Counted from the stretch's first letter, positions 1-7,236 are shown. The stretch: 29,121 bases of DNA from an uncultured Clostridium sp. (GCA_900549235.1 URNT01000037.1:1-29121); one strand, 5' to 3'. The notes: generated from the sequence alone by a model not told the origin. Numbers and translations: made by a program.

Positions 1-14
1 AATGAACCTATCCG

Positions 15-47
15 CCGTCCCAGGTTTTGATGGGGCGGTTTATTTAA
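15..47 (+). terminator. Rho-independent terminator of a + strand gene lying left of the window
   Basis: CCGTCCCA (15-22) pairs with TGGGGCGG (31-38) around an 8-nt loop and is followed by TTTATTT. One pair is T·G, which is a G·U wobble in a + strand RNA but an A·C mismatch in a - strand RNA, so the + strand is the likely transcribed one. It faces the end of the - strand ferritin-like gene. Confidence 0.55.
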
Positions 48-582
48 ATGGAGACAGATAATCACTAAAAATTTTATAATGCAGTTTTTCGTCTAATGAT
101 AACCTTGCAAGCATTTTAGAAACATGAGGGTCTTTGATTTCTTTTGATTGGGCCGCGTATGCCTGAGCCGCAAACTGTTCTGAGCGGGCATTATCAGACA
201 ATATTGCAGGGAGTTCACAGCTGTAACTTACCATATTCCCGCACCAATAGGAATTGGGCCTGGATGAACGGCATTCGGGCTGGCCTCCAAGAAGGTGAAT
301 GAGCTGTCCGATTATGGAAAAGTGGTGCTGTTCAACGACGGCTATGCGTTGAATGACACGGCGTATGTTTTGATGATGATCATTGATGGTCCAGGATTGA
401 TACAGATACTGGTGTACCGTGGTCATTTCGCTGGCGGTTGAGGCTAAATCCGCCATAAGGATCTGGGCGTATTGCTGGTTCTTTTCCAGAACAGCCACGG
501 GAGGATACCAATTTGAGTGTGCAACCGGAAAAGAATCCGGGTTTGCGCGGACATTTTGGCCGCAATGATCTGGATCTTCCAT
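40..582 (-). CDS. Ferritin-like (four-helix, di-metal) family protein
   Basis: A 180-aa reading frame with the ligand pattern of ferritin-like carboxylate-bridged di-metal proteins: E52, E84-x-x-H87, E135 and E165-x-x-H168, in four predicted helices. It resembles the small clostridial ferritin-like/rubrerythrin-type proteins that carry a YPP motif before helix 1 (here residues 26-28). A role in iron or peroxide handling, or in the spore, is inference. The start is weak: there is no Shine-Dalgarno sequence before the ATG at 582. Residues 1-23 look like a shadow of a + strand reading frame that ends at 629, so the original N-terminus may have been replaced. The family core from about residue 24 onward looks intact. 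Confidence 0.7.
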   Translation of the reverse strand: MEDPDHCGQNVRANPDSFPVAHSNWYPPVAVLEKNQQYAQILMADLASTASEMTTVHQYLYQSWTINDHHQNIRRVIQRIAVVEQHHFSIIGQLIHLLGGQPECRSSRPNSYWCGNMVSYSCELPAILSDNARSEQFAAQAYAAQSKEIKDPHVSKMLARLSLDEKLHYKIFSDYLSPFK

Positions 583-629
583 GGGAGAAGCTGGATAAGG
601 TGGATGCTCTTAAGAAATATCTGCAGTAA
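459..629 (+). pseudogene. 3' remnant of an unrecognised + strand gene
   Basis: The + strand frame is open from just after a TAA at 456-458 to TAA at 627-629, without a usable start. Its last stretch, ending LDKVDALKKYLQ, has the composition of a real protein C-terminus. A 14-bp hairpin terminator that folds better on the + strand starts 7 nt after the stop. The 5' part runs antisense to the ferritin-like gene and is probably not original sequence; the credible remnant is about 514-629. I do not recognise the parent family. It may instead be chance openness. Confidence 0.35.
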
Positions 630-635
630 AAAATG

Positions 636-668
636 AAAATGGGTCTGCCGCTGCGGCAGGCCCATTTT
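636..668 (+). terminator. Hairpin terminator between the remnant and the wall-binding protein gene
   Basis: A 14-bp stem (636-649 with 655-668, loop GCTGC) with A-rich and T-rich flanks. The T644·G660 pair is a wobble on the + strand but an A·C mismatch on the - strand. It is well placed to end the + strand remnant (stop at 629) and may also stop - strand transcription from the wall-binding gene, whose stop is at 716. Confidence 0.65.
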
Positions 669-715
669 GTGTGTATGCTTCAAAAAGAAAAAGGGAAATT
701 ACATGTTATGAGACA

Positions 716-2152
716 TTAATCAATTTTATCTTCGCTGGATTCAAGAACCACTCCCTTCTTATCTGTCTTATAGTAGACGCCGTCTGCGTCCTTGACATTT
801 TTCTTGTTTTTAACCAGTTTTCCGCTGGTATTGATCAGATAATCATTGCCGTTATAGGAAACAACCTGATATTTGCTTCCTTCCTCGGCCTCTAAACGCC
901 TTCCTTCGATGTAAATACAGTCGTCGTCAATTCCTTCCGTACCTGCGCCCTTTTTGCTGCCTGATTTCTGGAAGCTGTAGTAATATTTCTCCCCGTCAAT
1001 CTCCAGTGTGGCGGTGCCGGTTTTCATGGCGCCTTCTTTTGGAGAATCGCCGAAATAGTAGACGAAGGCAGTATCGTCATTGGTATCCGGAAGCTGGTTC
1101 TCATCCTCGATCTTATCAGCGGTGAGAATGGTCTTTCCGTCGGTATCATAGGTGATCACATAAAGGCCATGAAGCATTTTTCCAAACTTGTCAAAACCGC
1201 AGGACTGGCCATTAATCCGCTTGATCTGGGATTTTACCAGGTCGCCGTCTGACTGGGCGTAGTACCATACCTCCTCGCCGTCCTCATAGCCCTCAGGATC
1301 TGCGTTCTCATCAGGAACTGCCTTGAACCAGCCGGTAGACAGCCAGCACTGTTCCTCTGTATTATAATATTTTCCGGCAGAGGAGGCGGTGCTACCCGTT
1401 GCTCCCGGATTGTTGTACCATTCAAAATGAGCGGCTCCATTTTCATCAAATCGGTATTTGCGGCCGTTGATCCTCTTAGAATCGTCAGAGGAGGTTTTTT
1501 TGCCGTTGGTGCCGAACCAGAACCAGTAGCCCTCGCCTTCCCGGTCCTCATCCTCGTCATTGACCGCCTCGATGTATTTCCAGCCGGTGGTCATGCGTCC
1601 GTTGCCATTTTCTCCGCAGTAGTAAATACCATTTTTCCATGCGTCGTCATCTGTCAGCATCTCGCCGCTTTCATCGATCCAGCCAAAAAGCATATGGCCT
1701 TCCTCATCAAAGGTAAATTTAGCCGGTCCGGTGCTGGTATTCAGGGTAGAAAATTTCACCCGGTCAGAGCTTCCAGAGCGTTTGACTGCCTTGCCGTTTG
1801 CCTGGAAATAGTACCACCACTGATCCGGTTCATCCTCGCTGCTTCCTGCGTCCTCATTGTCGACAGCCCGCCATTCATTGGTTACCATGGCGCCGGCGGA
1901 ATTTACATAGTAGTAATCATCATTGACCTCGACCACAGAGCTGTAGACCATGGATCCGTCAGAATCCAGGTAATACCAGTTGTTGCCGGATTTTTTAAAG
2001 ACATCGGTGGCCTTTGTGCCGTCTCCATTGTAATAGACCCATTCCTCGCCTTCCATCACCCAGCCGGTAGCAGCCTGGGTAGTCATCACGCTTCCTGCGG
2101 CCAGCAGCATGGCAGCGCAGGGAATGGCAAGCCATGTGTTTTTGCTTTTCAT
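716..2152 (-). CDS. Secreted cell-wall-binding repeat protein
   Basis: A 478-aa protein starting at the ATG at 2152, ten bases after AGGAAAGGAG; an upstream in-frame ATG at 2188 is less likely. A Lys-containing N-terminus, a hydrophobic core and TTQA-A form a Sec signal peptide of about 27 residues. The mature part is built of choline-binding/CW-type repeats (GW, WYYL, YYY, GxM and K-RINGRKYRFDENG-like units). Units are separated by very acidic insertions rich in Asp, Glu and Gly. No catalytic domain is visible. The likely role is non-covalent attachment to wall polymers at the cell surface; the ligand is unknown. It is divergently transcribed from the MerR gene, which is a candidate regulator. 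Confidence 0.8.
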   Translation of the reverse strand: MKSKNTWLAIPCAAMLLAAGSVMTTQAATGWVMEGEEWVYYNGDGTKATDVFKKSGNNWYYLDSDGSMVYSSVVEVNDDYYYVNSAGAMVTNEWRAVDNEDAGSSEDEPDQWWYYFQANGKAVKRSGSSDRVKFSTLNTSTGPAKFTFDEEGHMLFGWIDESGEMLTDDDAWKNGIYYCGENGNGRMTTGWKYIEAVNDEDEDREGEGYWFWFGTNGKKTSSDDSKRINGRKYRFDENGAAHFEWYNNPGATGSTASSAGKYYNTEEQCWLSTGWFKAVPDENADPEGYEDGEEVWYYAQSDGDLVKSQIKRINGQSCGFDKFGKMLHGLYVITYDTDGKTILTADKIEDENQLPDTNDDTAFVYYFGDSPKEGAMKTGTATLEIDGEKYYYSFQKSGSKKGAGTEGIDDDCIYIEGRRLEAEEGSKYQVVSYNGNDYLINTSGKLVKNKKNVKDADGVYYKTDKKGVVLESSEDKID

Positions 2153-2202
2153 TTCTGTAAAACTCCTTTCCTGTGTTTGGTGATTCATTTGACAGGATGG
2201 AT

Positions 2203-2231
2203 GATAAACCCTGGTGCTGGTCTAAAGTCAA
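2203..2231 (-). promoter_or_regulatory. Promoter for the wall-binding protein gene
   Basis: On the - strand, TTGACT (2231-2226) is separated by 17 bases from TTTATC (2208-2203). Transcription would begin near 2196, giving a leader of about 44 nt before the ATG at 2152. The -10 box is imperfect, which fits a regulated promoter. Confidence 0.5.
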
Positions 2232-2307
2232 GGGGGGTTATAAAAACGTAAGGAATGCATTTTTCCGTAAGAAATTTTACAGTAAGGTTGAGATTTCTGC
2301 CGGTGTG

Positions 2308-2336
2308 TTGACCGGGGCGGGAATCGACGTTAAACT
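2308..2336 (+). promoter_or_regulatory. Promoter for the MerR-family gene
   Basis: TTGACC (2308-2313), a 17-base spacer and TAAACT (2331-2336) lie 31 bases upstream of the MerR start codon. Confidence 0.45.
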
Positions 2337-2367
2337 GAGAAAAACAAAGCGGCAAGGAGATTGAAAA

Positions 2368-3180
2368 ATGGAAGCGAAGGAATATCGGATCAGCGAGATT
2401 GCAGAGATACTGGGTGTCAGCGCCGACACCCTTCGTCTATATGAGAAGCGGGGGCTTCTGACACCCCGGAAGCGGGAAAATGGTTACCGCTATTATACAA
2501 AGGAGGACGTAAAGAGTTTTCTGTGGATTCTTTACAGCCGGAAGCTGAACTTTGGCCTGGAGGAGATTCTGGAACTTAAGGAGGATGAGCCGGAGGCGGC
2601 GGTCCAGAGCCTGAAGGAGCATATAATCTTGGCAATCGAGCGGGAGATGGAGATCCTTTTGGAGCACCGCCGTATACTTAAGCGGCTGACCATAAGCCTT
2701 CAGGATATTGCATCCATTGAGGAAAATATGGGACGGCTGTCTGTCAGAAATTTTCCAAAGGCGCGGATTTTGAAGATCTGTCCGAATTATAACTGCGCCC
2801 TGGAGGAATGGTATTCTATGGCTTCTGCTTATCCGGGACTTGATATGTCCTATCTGTATGAGTGTATTTCTCTTGAGAAGGGGGATGCAGGAATGGCGGG
2901 TAAAACAGCGCTGCTTCTATATCGGGAGGCAGAAAAGGCAGTAGAGAAGCCGGAGCAGTGGGATGAGCTTCCGGAAACAGAGCCGGTGCCCTGTGTCTAT
3001 ACGGTAGTGCAAAAGGAAGAGGAGACCGTAGGGGCAGAGGATTTTATGGAGATGAAAAAATGGGCCCGAAACCAGGGCTATGAAACAGAACAGGAGGGCT
3101 GGTCCACCAGCGCGGTGTGCCGGGACGGGATCAGGAGGCCATTTCACTATATTGAGCTGTATCTGCCTCTTAAGAGATAA
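2368..3180 (+). CDS. MerR-family transcriptional regulator
   Basis: A 270-aa protein preceded by AAGGAG, 8 bases before the ATG. Residues 5-75 form the MerR winged helix: a helix-turn-helix (ISEIAEILGVSADTLRLYEK) followed by the RENGYRYY wing. A helical dimerisation segment follows (about 80-115). The C-terminal half (about 125-270) is an effector-binding region of the size of a GyrI-like domain, with a conserved-looking IELYLPLK end. The length suits multidrug-sensing MerR proteins (BmrR/TipA type), but no ligand can be named. It is divergent from the wall-binding protein gene and sits 155 bp before adhE, which has its own promoter. Confidence 0.85.
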   Translation: MEAKEYRISEIAEILGVSADTLRLYEKRGLLTPRKRENGYRYYTKEDVKSFLWILYSRKLNFGLEEILELKEDEPEAAVQSLKEHIILAIEREMEILLEHRRILKRLTISLQDIASIEENMGRLSVRNFPKARILKICPNYNCALEEWYSMASAYPGLDMSYLYECISLEKGDAGMAGKTALLLYREAEKAVEKPEQWDELPETEPVPCVYTVVQKEEETVGAEDFMEMKKWARNQGYETEQEGWSTSAVCRDGIRRPFHYIELYLPLKR

Positions 3181-3205
3181 AAATAAAAAAATTTCAAAAT
3201 ACATA

Positions 3206-3234
3206 TTGACATATTTTTAACGAAGGTATATAAT
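3206..3234 (+). promoter_or_regulatory. Consensus promoter of adhE
   Basis: TTGACA (3206-3211), a 17-base spacer and TATAAT (3229-3234) match the housekeeping sigma consensus in all twelve bases. The start of transcription would fall near 3241, just before the Rex-like operator. Confidence 0.9.
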
Positions 3235-3247
3235 GCAGACAGTGACA

Positions 3248-3265
3248 TTGTTAATTAATTATCAA
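3248..3265. promoter_or_regulatory. Rex (NADH/NAD+ sensor) operator in front of adhE
   Basis: TTGTTAATTAATTATCAA matches the clostridial Rex operator pattern TTGTTAA-N4-TTAACAA with a single mismatch in the right half-site. It lies about 7 bases downstream of the predicted transcription start, where a bound repressor would block the promoter. Clostridial Rex is known to repress adhE-type alcohol dehydrogenase genes and to release DNA when NADH rises, so site and gene agree. Confidence 0.8.
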
Positions 3266-3335
3266 TTAAGGATAATGATTCTAAATCCAATAGGTACAGG
3301 GTACCGCAAACACAAGGAATATGGAGGAATAGGAA

Positions 3336-5948
3336 ATGGCAAAGAAGATTGAGCAGGTTGTTCCCGAGATCATTGACAGCGTAGACGGACTTGTTGCAAA
3401 GATGAATGCGATGCGTGAAGCACAGAAGATTTTCTCTACCTATACACAGGAGCAGGTAGATAAGATTTTCTTCGCAGCAGCAAGCGCAGCAAACAAGGAG
3501 CGTATCCCCTTAGCAAAGATGGCAGTTGCAGAGACCGGCATGGGCGTTGTAGAGGATAAGGTAATCAAGAACAACTACGCTGCTGAGTATATTTACAATG
3601 CTTACAAGGATACCAAGACAGTAGGCGTGATTGAGGAGGATAAGGAGTACGGCATCAAGAAGATCGCTGAGCCGATCGGTCTGATCGCAGCTGTTATCCC
3701 AACTACAAACCCAACCTCAACCGCTATCTTTAAGACACTGATCGCATTAAAGACACGCAATGCCATCATCATTTCCCCACATCCAAGAGCAAAGAACAGC
3801 ACCATCGCTGCTGCTAAGATCGTATTAGAGGCTGCTGTTAAGGCCGGAGCACCAGAGGGTATCATCGGCTGGATCGACGTTCCTTCCCTGGAGCTGACTA
3901 ATGAGGTTATGAGAGACGCAGACCTGATCCTGGCAACAGGCGGACCAGGCATGGTTAAGGCTGCTTACTCTTCCGGAAAGCCTGCACTGGGCGTTGGCGC
4001 TGGTAATACACCAGTTATCATCGACGAGACAGCAGACATCAAGATGGCAGTAAACTCCATCATCCATTCTAAGACCTTTGATAACGGTATGATCTGTGCT
4101 TCTGAGCAGTCTGTAACTGTATTAGAGCCAGTTTATGAGGCTGTTAAGAAGGAATTTGAATACAGAGGCTGCTACTTCTTAAAGCAGGGCGAGATCGAGA
4201 AGGTAAGAAAGACTATTCTTGTAAATGGCGCTCTGAACGCTAAGATCGTAGGCCAGTCCGCACACACCATCGCAAAGCTGGCAGGCGTAGACGTACCCGT
4301 TGATACAAAGATCATCATCGGCGAGGTTGAGTCTGTAGACATCAGCGAGGAGTTCGCACACGAGAAGCTGTCTCCTGTACTGGCTATGTACAAGGCTAAG
4401 ACATTTGACGAGGCACTGGATAAGGCTGAGCGTCTGGTAGCAGACGGCGGCTACGGCCACACCTCTTCCCTTTATATCAATGTAAATGAAGCTGAGAAGA
4501 TGGCAAAGCACGCAGCAAGAATGAAGACCTGCCGTATCGTCATCAATACACCATCCTCCCACGGCGGTATCGGTGATCTGTACAACTTTAAGCTGGCTCC
4601 ATCCTTAACACTGGGCTGCGGTTCCTGGGGCGGAAACTCTGTATCTGAGAACGTAGGAGTGAAGCACTTACTGAACATCAAGACCGTTGCTGAAAGGAGA
4701 GAGAACATGCTGTGGTTCCGCGCACCTGAGAAGGTATACTTTAAGAAGGGCTGCCTGCCAGTCGCATTAAATGAGCTTAAGGACGTAATGGGCAAGAAGA
4801 GAGCCTTCATCGTAACTGACTCCTTCCTGTATAAGAATGGCTATACACATGTGATCACAGACCGTCTGAATGAGATGGGCATCACCTATACCGTATTCTC
4901 TGATGTACAGCCAGACCCGACACTGGCAAATGCACAGGCTGGCGCAAAGCTGATGACACAGTTTGAGCCGGATGTAATCATCGCCATGGGCGGCGGTTCC
5001 GCTATGGATGCAGCCAAGATCATGTGGGTACTGTATGAGCATCCAGAAGCAGACTTTATGGATATGGCTATGCGCTTTATCGATATCCGTAAGAGAGTTT
5101 ACACCTTCCCGAAGATGGGTGAGAAGGCATACTTTATTGCCGTTCCTACTTCTTCCGGTACAGGTTCTGAGGTTACACCATTTGCAGTTATTACCGACCA
5201 GGAAACTGGCGTAAAATATCCGCTGGCTGATTATCAGCTGCTGCCAAATATGGCAATCGTAGACACTGACAACATGATGAGCCAGCCAAGAGGCTTAACA
5301 AGCGCATCCGGTGTTGACGTTCTGACCCATGCTCTGGAGGCTTACGCTTCTGTTATGGCTACAGACTACACAGACGGCCTTGCACTGAAGGCTATGAAGA
5401 ATGTATTTGAGTACCTGCCAACTGCTTACAACGAGCCAGGCAATGTTGAGGCACGTCAGAAGATGGCAGACGCATCCTGTATGGCTGGTATGGCATTTGC
5501 CAACGCATTCCTGGGCGTATGCCACTCTATGGCACATAAGCTGGGTGCATTCCATCACCTGCCACACGGTATCGCAAACGCGCTGTTAATCTCTCTGGTA
5601 GTTGATTTCAACGCCGCTGAGAATCCACGCAAGATGGGCACATTCTCCCAGTATCAGTATCCGCACACCAGAGCAAGATACGCTGAGTGCGCCAGATTCT
5701 GCGGTATCAATGCAGGCAGCGATGAAGAAGCAGTTAAGAAGCTGATCGAGAAAATCGAGGAGCTTAAGAAGGCTGTAGGCGTTAAGGCTACCATCAGAGA
5801 TTACGGAATTGATGAGAAGGACTTCTTAGACAGACTGGATGAGATGGTTGAGCAGGCCTTCGACGATCAGTGCACCGGCGCTAACCCAAGATATCCTCTT
5901 ATGAGCGAGATCAAGGAGATGTATTTGAAAGCATATTACGGTAAATAA
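3336..5948 (+). CDS. adhE: Bifunctional acetaldehyde-CoA / alcohol dehydrogenase
   Basis: An 870-aa protein, full family length, preceded by GGAGG. The N-terminal aldehyde dehydrogenase domain (about 1-450) reduces acetyl-CoA to acetaldehyde. It has the catalytic cysteine C254 in NGMICASEQ and a NAD-binding region around 120-220. The C-terminal iron-containing alcohol dehydrogenase domain (about 460-870) reduces acetaldehyde to ethanol. It carries MGGGSAMDAAK (551-561) for NADH and the iron-binding HSMAHKLGAFHHLPHG region (about 730-745). The enzyme reoxidises two NADH per acetyl-CoA and usually forms spirosomes. The gene is monocistronic, between a consensus promoter and a strong terminator. 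Its uniform codon choice (AAG, GAG, GCA, CTG) suggests high expression. Confidence 0.98.
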   Translation: MAKKIEQVVPEIIDSVDGLVAKMNAMREAQKIFSTYTQEQVDKIFFAAASAANKERIPLAKMAVAETGMGVVEDKVIKNNYAAEYIYNAYKDTKTVGVIEEDKEYGIKKIAEPIGLIAAVIPTTNPTSTAIFKTLIALKTRNAIIISPHPRAKNSTIAAAKIVLEAAVKAGAPEGIIGWIDVPSLELTNEVMRDADLILATGGPGMVKAAYSSGKPALGVGAGNTPVIIDETADIKMAVNSIIHSKTFDNGMICASEQSVTVLEPVYEAVKKEFEYRGCYFLKQGEIEKVRKTILVNGALNAKIVGQSAHTIAKLAGVDVPVDTKIIIGEVESVDISEEFAHEKLSPVLAMYKAKTFDEALDKAERLVADGGYGHTSSLYINVNEAEKMAKHAARMKTCRIVINTPSSHGGIGDLYNFKLAPSLTLGCGSWGGNSVSENVGVKHLLNIKTVAERRENMLWFRAPEKVYFKKGCLPVALNELKDVMGKKRAFIVTDSFLYKNGYTHVITDRLNEMGITYTVFSDVQPDPTLANAQAGAKLMTQFEPDVIIAMGGGSAMDAAKIMWVLYEHPEADFMDMAMRFIDIRKRVYTFPKMGEKAYFIAVPTSSGTGSEVTPFAVITDQETGVKYPLADYQLLPNMAIVDTDNMMSQPRGLTSASGVDVLTHALEAYASVMATDYTDGLALKAMKNVFEYLPTAYNEPGNVEARQKMADASCMAGMAFANAFLGVCHSMAHKLGAFHHLPHGIANALLISLVVDFNAAENPRKMGTFSQYQYPHTRARYAECARFCGINAGSDEEAVKKLIEKIEELKKAVGVKATIRDYGIDEKDFLDRLDEMVEQAFDDQCTGANPRYPLMSEIKEMYLKAYYGK

Positions 5949-5990
5949 TCGAACCCATTGTGGGTAAATACCTTTATCCTTTGTGTTTGG

Positions 5991-6030
5991 AACAGGCCGT
6001 CTGTCGGTAAGACAGGCGGCCTGTTCTTTT
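5991..6030 (+). terminator. Terminator of adhE
   Basis: A 15-bp stem (5991-6005 with 6011-6025, loop GGTAA, one G·U pair) runs straight into TTCTTTT. It ends transcription about 43 bases after the adhE stop. Confidence 0.92.
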
Positions 6031-6049
6031 AGCAGTTATGGCAGGGTTA

Positions 6050-6307
6050 TCACTGGTCTCTGGAACCGGGGCGGATACCCTCAAAAAATGAGTTATAATC
6101 AGTCTGGAAAATCTCTTTCATGGCGGCCAGCTCTGTCACCCGTATGTTGTAGGTGCCGCCCTCGATCTGGGAGTAGATGCTTCTGGAAATGTTAAGGCCC
6201 ATAAGCTGCATTTTCGCGGTGACCTGCTCCTGGGTCAGATTGGAGTTCTGGCGGAACCGGCGTATATTTGGTCCGATGGATATATCCTGTTTGATTTTCT
6301 GTTCCAT
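6050..6307 (-). CDS. Small XRE-family (Cro/C1-type) DNA-binding protein
   Basis: An 85-aa protein; the start chosen is the ATG at 6307, preceded by AAGGAAG. Longer in-frame starts lack a ribosome site. After a short N-terminus, residues 13-70 form a helix-turn-helix of the XRE type: IRRFRQNSNLTQEQVTAKMQ, then ISRSIYSQIEGGTYNI as recognition region, and LAAMKEIF. There is no extra domain, so it is a minimal repressor. It is divergent from an 80-aa gene across an intergenic region with two matching dyads that could be its operators, suggesting autoregulation. Its target network is unknown. Confidence 0.85.
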   Translation of the reverse strand: MEQKIKQDISIGPNIRRFRQNSNLTQEQVTAKMQLMGLNISRSIYSQIEGGTYNIRVTELAAMKEIFQTDYNSFFEGIRPGSRDQ

Positions 6308-6324
6308 ACATATCTTCCTTCTTC

Positions 6325-6342
6325 TGCAATAAATAGGTTGCA
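6325..6342. promoter_or_regulatory. Candidate XRE operator, copy 1
   Basis: TGCAATAAATAGGTTGCA, an imperfect dyad TGCAA-N8-TTGCA lying 18 bases upstream of the XRE start codon, where binding would hinder its own expression. It matches the second copy at 6378-6395 in 15 of 18 positions. Confidence 0.5.
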
Positions 6343-6377
6343 TTTTTCTTGATTTTACGATAAATGTCATTTATAAT

Positions 6378-6395
6378 TGCAATGTATAGATTGCA
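6378..6395. promoter_or_regulatory. Candidate XRE operator, copy 2
   Basis: TGCAATGTATAGATTGCA, a perfect dyad TGCAAT-N6-ATTGCA. Its start is 53 bp from that of copy 1, about five helical turns, so both would face the same side of the DNA. It lies in the divergent promoter region of the XRE gene and the 80-aa gene. Confidence 0.55.
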
Positions 6396-6448
6396 CGAAA
6401 GAAAATAGAAAGATGCGCCTATAAAAAACAAAATCAAGGTGGCAGAGA

Positions 6449-6691
6449 ATGGAACAGAAGAAGAAAATAGGACTGCTGGAGGAGCTGCAGTGCCTGGCTG
6501 GCTGCTGCTATTTGTCAGATCTGCACAGCGAGTATTATACAGATCAGGTGGCGGAGGCGCTGGAGCTTGTAGAGCCGGGGCGGTATTCTCTCAAGGAGTG
6601 GGAGGATGCGTATTATTATATTTTGGGAGAGAGGAAGGAGTTTGGGAGCTGCGGGGAGATTTGGGAGGCGATTAAGAAGGCATTGTTATGA
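6449..6691 (+). CDS. Small conserved-looking protein of unknown function
   Basis: An 80-aa protein, preceded by AAGGTGG about 6 bases before the ATG. I do not recognise a family. It is acidic, helical and soluble, with no signal peptide or membrane segment. It has an aromatic stretch (AYYYILGER, about 54-62) and several cysteines (C15, C19, C20, C68). It is divergent from the small XRE gene and probably under the same operators. This arrangement suggests it is the controlled partner of the XRE protein, but toxin, antitoxin or enzyme roles cannot be separated from sequence alone. An overlapping frame starting at 6439 is rejected as a shadow. Confidence 0.6.
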   Translation: MEQKKKIGLLEELQCLAGCCYLSDLHSEYYTDQVAEALELVEPGRYSLKEWEDAYYYILGERKEFGSCGEIWEAIKKALL

Positions 6692-6717
6692 TAGTTAGAA
6701 AGAGAAGGAATGGATGC

Positions 6718-6753
6718 AGAAAAACCGCCGTACAGGTTTTCTCATACGGCGGT
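6718..6753 (-). terminator. Terminator of the relB/yafQ remnant operon
   Basis: On the - strand, ACCGCCGTA (6753-6745) pairs perfectly with TACGGCGGT (6732-6724) around a 12-nt loop and is followed by TTTTC. It lies just after the stop of the yafQ remnant at 6761. Confidence 0.85.
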
Positions 6754-6760
6754 AATCAGA

Positions 6761-6895
6761 TTATCTGCCAAATAGGTCGGTGTGGGTCAGCGTTAGCACC
6801 ACCACAGGCTCTAGCAATTTGATTTTCAGGCCTCGCTTGAGTGCCCGTTTGTAATCTTTCTTGAAGCTGGTGGTATACTTGATTGTGTACTTTAT
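6761..6895 (-). pseudogene. yafQ: Broken YafQ/RelE-type toxin gene
   Basis: The 44 sense codons of this frame read as the start of a clostridial YafQ mRNA interferase (KYTIKYTTSFKKDYKRALKR, then GLKIKLLE). They jump directly to the family's C-terminal end (VVVLTLTHTDLFGR). The middle, about half of the usual ~90 residues, is missing; it normally holds the conserved HxL-G-W, R-CH and DWLLIY segments. The codon where ATG is expected is ATA (6895-6893). The ATG overlapping the relB stop leads into TAA after three codons, in a run of six A's. The toxin therefore lacks both a start and its catalytic core. The order antitoxin then toxin, with near overlap, is standard for relB/dinJ-yafQ. Confidence 0.8.
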
Positions 6896-6899
6896 TTTT

Positions 6900-7178
6900 T
6901 CATTTGTTCAGGTCAGAAAATAATTCCTCAAGGTTATTGAAGCCCTTTACAGACGGATCTTTTGCAATCCTTTCTGTTTCCAGCATGGCAGCAATGGTTT
7001 CTTTGTTTGGCTGTTCCAGCTTCACCTCAAAGGGGATGCCGCCTTCACGAAGGGACTGGCGTACAAAAATATTAAATGCTGTGGTCAGGTTCATGCCTAA
7101 CTCATTGAAAAGAGCGTCGGCCTGTGCTTTTAAATCCGCGTCCATGCGGATACTGATGTTTGTGGTATTTCCAGCCAT
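6900..7178 (-). CDS. relB: RelB/DinJ-family antitoxin (toxin partner broken)
   Basis: A 92-aa protein, preceded by AAAGGAG 8 bases before the ATG. Residues 1-50 form the RelB/DinJ ribbon-helix-helix DNA-binding domain (NISIRMDADLKAQADALFNE, then LGMNLTTAFNIFVRQ). The C-terminal half (about 50-92, FEVKLEQPNKETIAAMLETE and the FNNLEELFSDL tail) is the toxin-wrapping part. It would neutralise a YafQ-type ribosome-dependent mRNA interferase and autorepress its operon. The antitoxin frame is intact, while the toxin frame next to it is destroyed, so it is now an orphan that may still act as a repressor or neutralise a related toxin elsewhere. Confidence 0.9.
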   Translation of the reverse strand: MAGNTTNISIRMDADLKAQADALFNELGMNLTTAFNIFVRQSLREGGIPFEVKLEQPNKETIAAMLETERIAKDPSVKGFNNLEELFSDLNK

Positions 7179-7207
7179 ATGATCAACTCCTTTCTGCTGG
7201 TACGTTT

Positions 7208-7236
7208 AGTATATGATATTCGCACGAAGAAAACAA
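7208..7236 (-). promoter_or_regulatory. Promoter of relB
   Basis: On the - strand, TTGTTT (7236-7231), a 17-base spacer and TATACT (7213-7208) lie about 30 bases before the relB ATG. Just upstream, 7236-7250 matches the XRE-gene promoter region at 6386-6400 in 14 of 15 positions. Confidence 0.6.

Noticed and set aside
1427..2251. A 274-codon + strand frame inside the wall-binding gene
   Set aside because: It is antisense to a repeat protein with clear signal peptide and motifs; its composition reflects the complementary strand.
2173..2364. A small + strand gene before the MerR gene
   Set aside because: It covers both divergent promoters and has no ribosome site or recognisable features.
6439..6675. 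A 78-codon frame overlapping the 80-aa gene
   Set aside because: It is Gly/Ala/Arg-rich like a shifted frame, while the alternative frame has a better composition and ribosome site.
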